Positions 5,830 through 9,055 of a DNA stretch of 9,055 nucleotides are shown in pieces. Position 1 is the first letter of the stretch. The number at the start of each line of letters is the position of its first letter. The position numbers were made by a program, and so were the translations under genes. The notes under the pieces are model-generated. The model did no database searches and was not told the DNA's origin. It saw nothing but the letters and a program-made list of their open reading frames with translations. Source of the stretch: Sporomusa sp. (GTDB lineage: Bacteria; Bacillota_C; Negativicutes; Sporomusales; Sporomusaceae); the NCBI GenBank assembly GCA_029256645.1, contig JAQSXM010000109.1, positions 1-9,055 of the forward strand. Reading direction: 5' to 3'.

Positions 5830-5834
5830 GAAAT

Positions 5835-7529
5835 ATGAAAATGAATCTAACGACGAAAATGATCATTTATTTTTTGCTGGTTGTAGCAGTGGCCGCAGCG
5901 GGATTTACTTACACCGTTTGGATGGTTAATGACGCCGTAAACGAGAACCTTGAACTCAAAAATACAATGGTACCCCTGCTTCTTAAAACAAATGAGATTA
6001 CTTATAATGCCACAGCCCAGGTAGCTTACCTGCGGGGATGGTTTATTTACGGGGATCCCCGGTTTCTGGACTCCTGGAAAAAAGCCAGCGATGCATCCAC
6101 CGCAACTGAAGAAGATCTGCTCAAGATTTCTGTTGTTTCGGTAGAAGGGCGCAAATATGCAGAGGATACTAAAAATTTAGACGGTAAGTATACAGAACTG
6201 GCCGAAAAAAAGTTTGTTCCGATGATACAAGCCGGTAAACGGGATGAGGCCCTCAAAGTCATGACTGAGGAAATGGGGCCTATTGCGCAGGCCCTTGATG
6301 CACAACTTGTGGAACACACTAAGTTTAGGGCCAAACAAATCAATAATGCCCTTGATGGGGCTGTCGCCAACGCCCAGCAGGCCAAGATGGCAGCAATTAT
6401 TGCCGCGGTGTTTGCTACGATAATCGGGATCGCAATTGGCTTTTTGGCAGCTCGCAGCATATCCCGGCCAGTCAATGCCTTGGCCGTGGTGGCCCGGAAG
6501 GTGGCAGCCGGTGACCTGACCGAGAATGTGAAAGTCGATCGTCAGGACGAGATCGGTCAATTGGCAGAAGCCTTTAATACGATGGTTGCGCAACTTAAGG
6601 ACCTGATCAGGCAGGTAACCATTAATGCTGAACAGGTCGCAGCCTCCAGTGAGGAGCTTACCGCTAATTCTGAGCAATCGGCTCAGGCCTCCAACCAGAT
6701 CGCAACAGCTATTACTGATGTGGCTGCCGGGGCTACGGCGCAGATGGAGGCTGCCAATGATACCTCTGCTGTCGTGGAGCAGATGTCGGCAGGTATTCAA
6801 CAGATCGCAGCCAACGCCAATCAGGTGTCTGATCAGTCGGCTCAGGCCGCCGATAAAGCCAAAAATGGTGACAAAGAAGTGGAAAAAGCGGTTAAGCAGA
6901 TGCAACAAATTGAAGATACAGTCAATACCTCCGCCAGGGTTGTCGTCAAACTGGGCGAGCGCTCCAAGGAAATCGGCCAGATTGTGGACACTATCTCCGG
7001 TATTGCCGGTCAGACTAATCTGCTGGCATTAAATGCTGCAATTGAAGCCGCCCGGGCTGGCGAACAGGGACGGGGTTTTGCCGTGGTGGCAGAAGAGGTG
7101 CGAAAACTGGCTGAGCAGTCACAGGAGGCGGCTAAGAAGATTGCCGAACTCATCGGGGAAATACAGGGAGATACAGATAAAGCTGTAGTAGCTATGCATG
7201 AGGGGACGCAGGAAGTCCAGCGGGGGACTGCGGTGGTCAATGCCGCCGGAATGGCATTTAAAGAAATTATGGCTGTAGTGGATCAGGTATCTGATCAGGT
7301 GAAGGAAATTTCGGCAGCCATTCAACAAATGGCTACCGGGAGTCAACAGATTGTAGCCTCGGTTAAGAAAATTGATGATCTTAGCAAAAAATCAGCAGGC
7401 GAGTCCCAGGGGGTCTCGGCAGCCACTGAAGAGCAACTGGCTTCCATGGAAGAAATTGCAACTTCCAGCCAGGCCCTGGCCCTGCTAGCTCAGGATTTGC
7501 AAACAGCGGTAGCCAGATTCCGTGTGTAA
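5835..7529 (+). CDS. Methyl-accepting chemotaxis protein
   Basis: This 564-residue membrane receptor senses a ligand outside the cell and signals to CheA/CheW. Order: membrane helix at about 8-28; four-helix-bundle ligand domain about 30-185; second helix about 186-206; HAMP about 207-260; long coiled-coil signalling domain about 265-555, with the highly conserved hairpin tip at about 387-429 ([20 protein letters not shown] within it). The C-terminus lacks a CheR-tethering NWETF-type pentapeptide. I place the start at 5835: GAGG is 8 bases upstream and the protein then begins right before the first helix, as is typical. An in-frame ATG at 5775, with AGAGG 9 bases upstream, would add 20 residues and cannot be excluded. 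The adaptor gene follows after 26 bases. Confidence 0.95.
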   Translation: MKMNLTTKMIIYFLLVVAVAAAGFTYTVWMVNDAVNENLELKNTMVPLLLKTNEITYNATAQVAYLRGWFIYGDPRFLDSWKKASDASTATEEDLLKISVVSVEGRKYAEDTKNLDGKYTELAEKKFVPMIQAGKRDEALKVMTEEMGPIAQALDAQLVEHTKFRAKQINNALDGAVANAQQAKMAAIIAAVFATIIGIAIGFLAARSISRPVNALAVVARKVAAGDLTENVKVDRQDEIGQLAEAFNTMVAQLKDLIRQVTINAEQVAASSEELTANSEQSAQASNQIATAITDVAAGATAQMEAANDTSAVVEQMSAGIQQIAANANQVSDQSAQAADKAKNGDKEVEKAVKQMQQIEDTVNTSARVVVKLGERSKEIGQIVDTISGIAGQTNLLALNAAIEAARAGEQGRGFAVVAEEVRKLAEQSQEAAKKIAELIGEIQGDTDKAVVAMHEGTQEVQRGTAVVNAAGMAFKEIMAVVDQVSDQVKEISAAIQQMATGSQQIVASVKKIDDLSKKSAGESQGVSAATEEQLASMEEIATSSQALALLAQDLQTAVARFRV

Positions 7530-7555
7530 ATGGGGATTAACTGGAGGCGGGCTAA

Positions 7556-7999
7556 ATGACATCAGAACAAATGGTGGTCTTTCGGCTGGGGGATGAGGAG
7601 TACGCAGTTTCTATCACTCAGGTGAAAGAGATTATCTGTTATAAGGGCGCGAATAAATTACCTAATATGCCGGATTATCTGGAGGGAATCATTAATCTTA
7701 GAGGTAAGATAATCCCGGTAGTGGACTTAGCCAAACGCTTCCGGCTGATACCGGAGATAGCCAAAGGCAAACAAGCAGTCATTGTAGAAACAATGGGCCT
7801 GGAAGTCGGGGTTGTAGTGGATGAGGTTACAGAGGTGCTGATGCTTGACGACAGCGCTATTGAGCCAGCTTCAATGATGACCCATGCCGGAGCATTCCTC
7901 CGTGGCATCGGTAAACAGGAAGAACGCCTGATGATAATTCTTGATTTGGATAAGCTGTTTAGGCAGGAAGAGCAAGAACTGCTGCAATTTGTTGGATAA
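7556..7999 (+). CDS. cheW: Chemotaxis coupling protein CheW
   Basis: This 147-residue single-domain adaptor has the normal CheW length and fold signature: an N-terminal VVFRLGDEEYAVSITQVKEI strand-helix block, the conserved YLEGIINLRGKIIPVVDL segment at about 41-58, and a central VGVVVDEVTEVL strand pair. CheW links receptors to the CheA kinase at the inner face of the membrane. The Shine-Dalgarno GGAGG (7543-7547) lies 8 bases before the ATG. The gene is 26 bases downstream of the receptor gene on the same strand, so the two are very likely cotranscribed and may form a dedicated receptor-adaptor pair; no CheA or other che gene is in view. Confidence 0.95.
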   Translation: MTSEQMVVFRLGDEEYAVSITQVKEIICYKGANKLPNMPDYLEGIINLRGKIIPVVDLAKRFRLIPEIAKGKQAVIVETMGLEVGVVVDEVTEVLMLDDSAIEPASMMTHAGAFLRGIGKQEERLMIILDLDKLFRQEEQELLQFVG

Positions 8000-8074
8000 G
8001 TAGTTTACTGACAAGATGCCATCTTTTGGGGCTGTAACAAAATGCTGTTTTTAGTGAGCCGCATTAAGAAAGGC

Positions 8075-8120
8075 AATGACGGTGGTTGGGGCTTGAAAAA
8101 GACCCAACCACCGTCATTTT
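8075..8120. terminator. Terminator between cheW and the convergent leuD-like gene
   Basis: A perfect 16-bp stem, AATGACGGTGGTTGGG at 8075-8090 against 8103-8118, with a 12-nt loop, ends in TTTT on the plus strand. AAAGGC (8069-8074) and GCCTTT (8127-8132) could lengthen the stem beyond an internal loop. It sits 75 bases past cheW and 18 before the stop of the opposite gene, so it probably serves both. Confidence 0.85.
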
Positions 8121-8137
8121 GTCTTAGCCTTTAAGGG

Positions 8138-8644
8138 TTACACCTTAGTTGTTTTTCCATAACGTTTTTCCAGATAGGGGATAAGCCCGCCTGCGGATAG
8201 AACATCCATAACCGGTTCGGACAATGCTGTTGCCTGATAGGTCTCGCCTGTAGTTTTATTATCGATGTGTCCTGTATCTAAGTCTATTGCAAGGGTGTCG
8301 CCGTCGCTTATCTTTTCAATTTCAGTGCACTCCAATACCGGCAGCCCAATGTTGATGGCATTCCGATAAAAAATTCGTGCAAAAGATTTGGCTATAATGG
8401 CACTGACCCCAGCTATTTTGAGAGCAATGGGTGCTGTTTCCCGGCTAGATCCAGGGCCAAAGTTATTGCCTGCCACCATGATATCACCGGGAGAGAGTTT
8501 CTGGTTAAAATGCTCATCAATACCTTCCATGGCATGCGCAGCGATAACCTCGAGCGATTTCTCAAGATATTGCGGCGGCGAAATTAGATCTGTGTTGATG
8601 TTATCTCCGTACTTTAATACTTTTCCAATCAGTTGTTTCATCAT
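8138..8644 (-). CDS. LeuD-type aconitase-family dehydratase small subunit
   Basis: This 167-168-residue swivel-domain subunit pairs with a large Fe-S subunit to isomerise or dehydrate a hydroxy-acid, as in 3-isopropylmalate dehydratase (leucine synthesis), homoaconitase or 2,3-dimethylmalate dehydratase. Landmarks: YGDNINTDLISP near the start, NNFGPGSSRETAP at about 60-72, and AKSFARIFYRNAINIGLPVLEC at about 85-106. The usual SSREHAP reads SSRETAP, and the specificity-loop region after the first conserved block reads QYLEKS rather than the YLRT quoted for LeuD, so leucine synthesis is not certain. Two ATGs are adjacent: AGGAGG (complement of 8649-8654) is 4 bases from the first (8644) and 7 from the second (8641), so the second may be the true start. 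It lies 8 bases downstream of the large-subunit stop. Confidence 0.88.
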   Translation of the reverse strand: MMKQLIGKVLKYGDNINTDLISPPQYLEKSLEVIAAHAMEGIDEHFNQKLSPGDIMVAGNNFGPGSSRETAPIALKIAGVSAIIAKSFARIFYRNAINIGLPVLECTEIEKISDGDTLAIDLDTGHIDNKTTGETYQATALSEPVMDVLSAGGLIPYLEKRYGKTTKV

Positions 8645-8652
8645 TACCCCTC

Positions 8653-9055
8653 CTACAGATAGTTGCGCGGGTCGGTAATTTTACCAGTAATGGCAGCAGC
8701 AGCTACCGAGGCCGGGGAGGCCAGGAATATCTCCGATTCTTTATGGCCCATGCGGCCGAGGAAGTTGCGGTTGGTAGAGGAGATTGCCCGTTCGCCGCTG
8801 GATAATATTCCGCTATGCAGACCAAGGCAGGCACCGCAGCTAGGTGCCAGAATCATGGCGCCGGCTTCGGATAAAGTCTCAATAATGCCGTCCTTTAGGG
8901 CTTGATGGTATATCGATCTTGATGCCGCAGACACGAGTAAGCGGACGCGGGGATGGACCTTTTGACCCTGGAGTACTTTAGCGGCTTCTGTCAGGTCGCT
9001 ATAGCGGCCATTTGTACAGGAACCAAGATAGGCTTGATGGATAATCTCCCCTGCT
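8653..9055 (-). CDS. LeuC-type aconitase-family dehydratase large subunit, C-terminal part
   Basis: The frame is open to the right edge; 133 codons of a protein usually near 420 residues are visible. It belongs with the small-subunit gene that follows after 8 bases, whose Shine-Dalgarno overlaps its TAG stop, suggesting translational coupling. The iron-sulfur ligands are visible: the Cys of GSCTNGR and both Cys of SCGACLG, which hold the catalytic 4Fe-4S cluster. Later signatures are STNRNFLGRMG and a conserved ASPASVAAAAITGKI block. The heterodimer would act in the cytoplasm. Whether the substrate is isopropylmalate or a related acid cannot be decided here, because the N-terminal two thirds and upstream neighbours are missing. 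Confidence 0.9.
   Translation of the reverse strand, partial: AGEIIHQAYLGSCTNGRYSDLTEAAKVLQGQKVHPRVRLLVSAASRSIYHQALKDGIIETLSEAGAMILAPSCGACLGLHSGILSSGERAISSTNRNFLGRMGHKESEIFLASPASVAAAAITGKITDPRNYL

Noticed and set aside
5770..5830. Possible c-di-GMP class I riboswitch before mcp (GCGAAGCC resembles GCAAAGCC)
   Set aside because: The other conserved parts (GGCAAACC strand, GNRA loop, GGACGC, and the second hairpin with its receptor) are absent.
5775..5834. N-terminal extension of the chemotaxis receptor from ATG 5775
   Set aside because: It has a usable AGAGG, but MCPs normally start just before the first membrane helix, and ATG 5835 has a well-spaced GAGG; kept only as an alternative.
6177..6908. 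243-codon minus-strand frame inside the chemotaxis receptor gene
   Set aside because: It is antisense to a clear MCP coding sequence and its low-complexity content mirrors the heptad pattern of the receptor.

Overview
The window looks like chromosomal DNA of a motile, low-to-mid GC Firmicute. Most genes have strong Shine-Dalgarno sites (GGAGG/AGGAGG), one uses a TTG start, and terminators are compact hairpins with T-runs. A Cache-GGDEF cyclase, an MCP-CheW pair and M20 hydrolases together would fit an anaerobic Clostridia/Negativicutes (Sporomusa-like) genome; that placement is inference, not proof.

Layout. 1-708: 3' part of an M20D amidohydrolase, closed by a terminator. 998-2506: membrane Cache-HAMP-GGDEF diguanylate cyclase with its own promoter. 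2674-3915: M20 N-carbamoyl-amino-acid/allantoate amidohydrolase whose leader carries a terminator-like hairpin. 3971-4390 (minus): small two-CBS protein with a structured leader. 4391-4996: mostly non-coding; it holds a candidate 35-codon Cys-containing ORF, a strong bidirectional terminator and a palindromic site. 4997-5545 (minus): a 182-residue tyrosine recombinase consisting only of the catalytic domain. 5546-5834: recombinase promoter, second palindromic site and a hairpin-rich leader. 5835-7529 and 7556-7999: methyl-accepting chemotaxis protein plus CheW, one operon, ended by a terminator shared with the converging gene pair. 8138-8644 and 8653-end (minus): small and large subunits of a LeuCD-type aconitase-family dehydratase; the large one runs off the right edge.

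The most interesting part is 4894-5642. The recombinase gene lies almost centrally between two 23-bp copies of one site, GTAACACAA-N5-TTGTGTTAC. The asymmetric 5-bp centre is TTGAT on the left and ATCAA on the right, so the copies are exact inverted repeats. Two symmetric arms around a short asymmetric core is the usual form of a tyrosine-recombinase crossover site, and inverted cores predict inversion. In the orientation seen, recombinase transcription runs left into a terminator at 4646-4688. In the flipped orientation it would run right into mcp-cheW, for which I see no good promoter of its own. A self-inverting switch over a chemotaxis receptor operon is therefore a concrete but unproven hypothesis.

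The other genes are ordinary signalling (c-di-GMP synthesis, CBS sensing, chemotaxis) and amino-acid or nitrogen metabolism (two M20 hydrolases, LeuCD-like dehydratase), in short separate transcription units.
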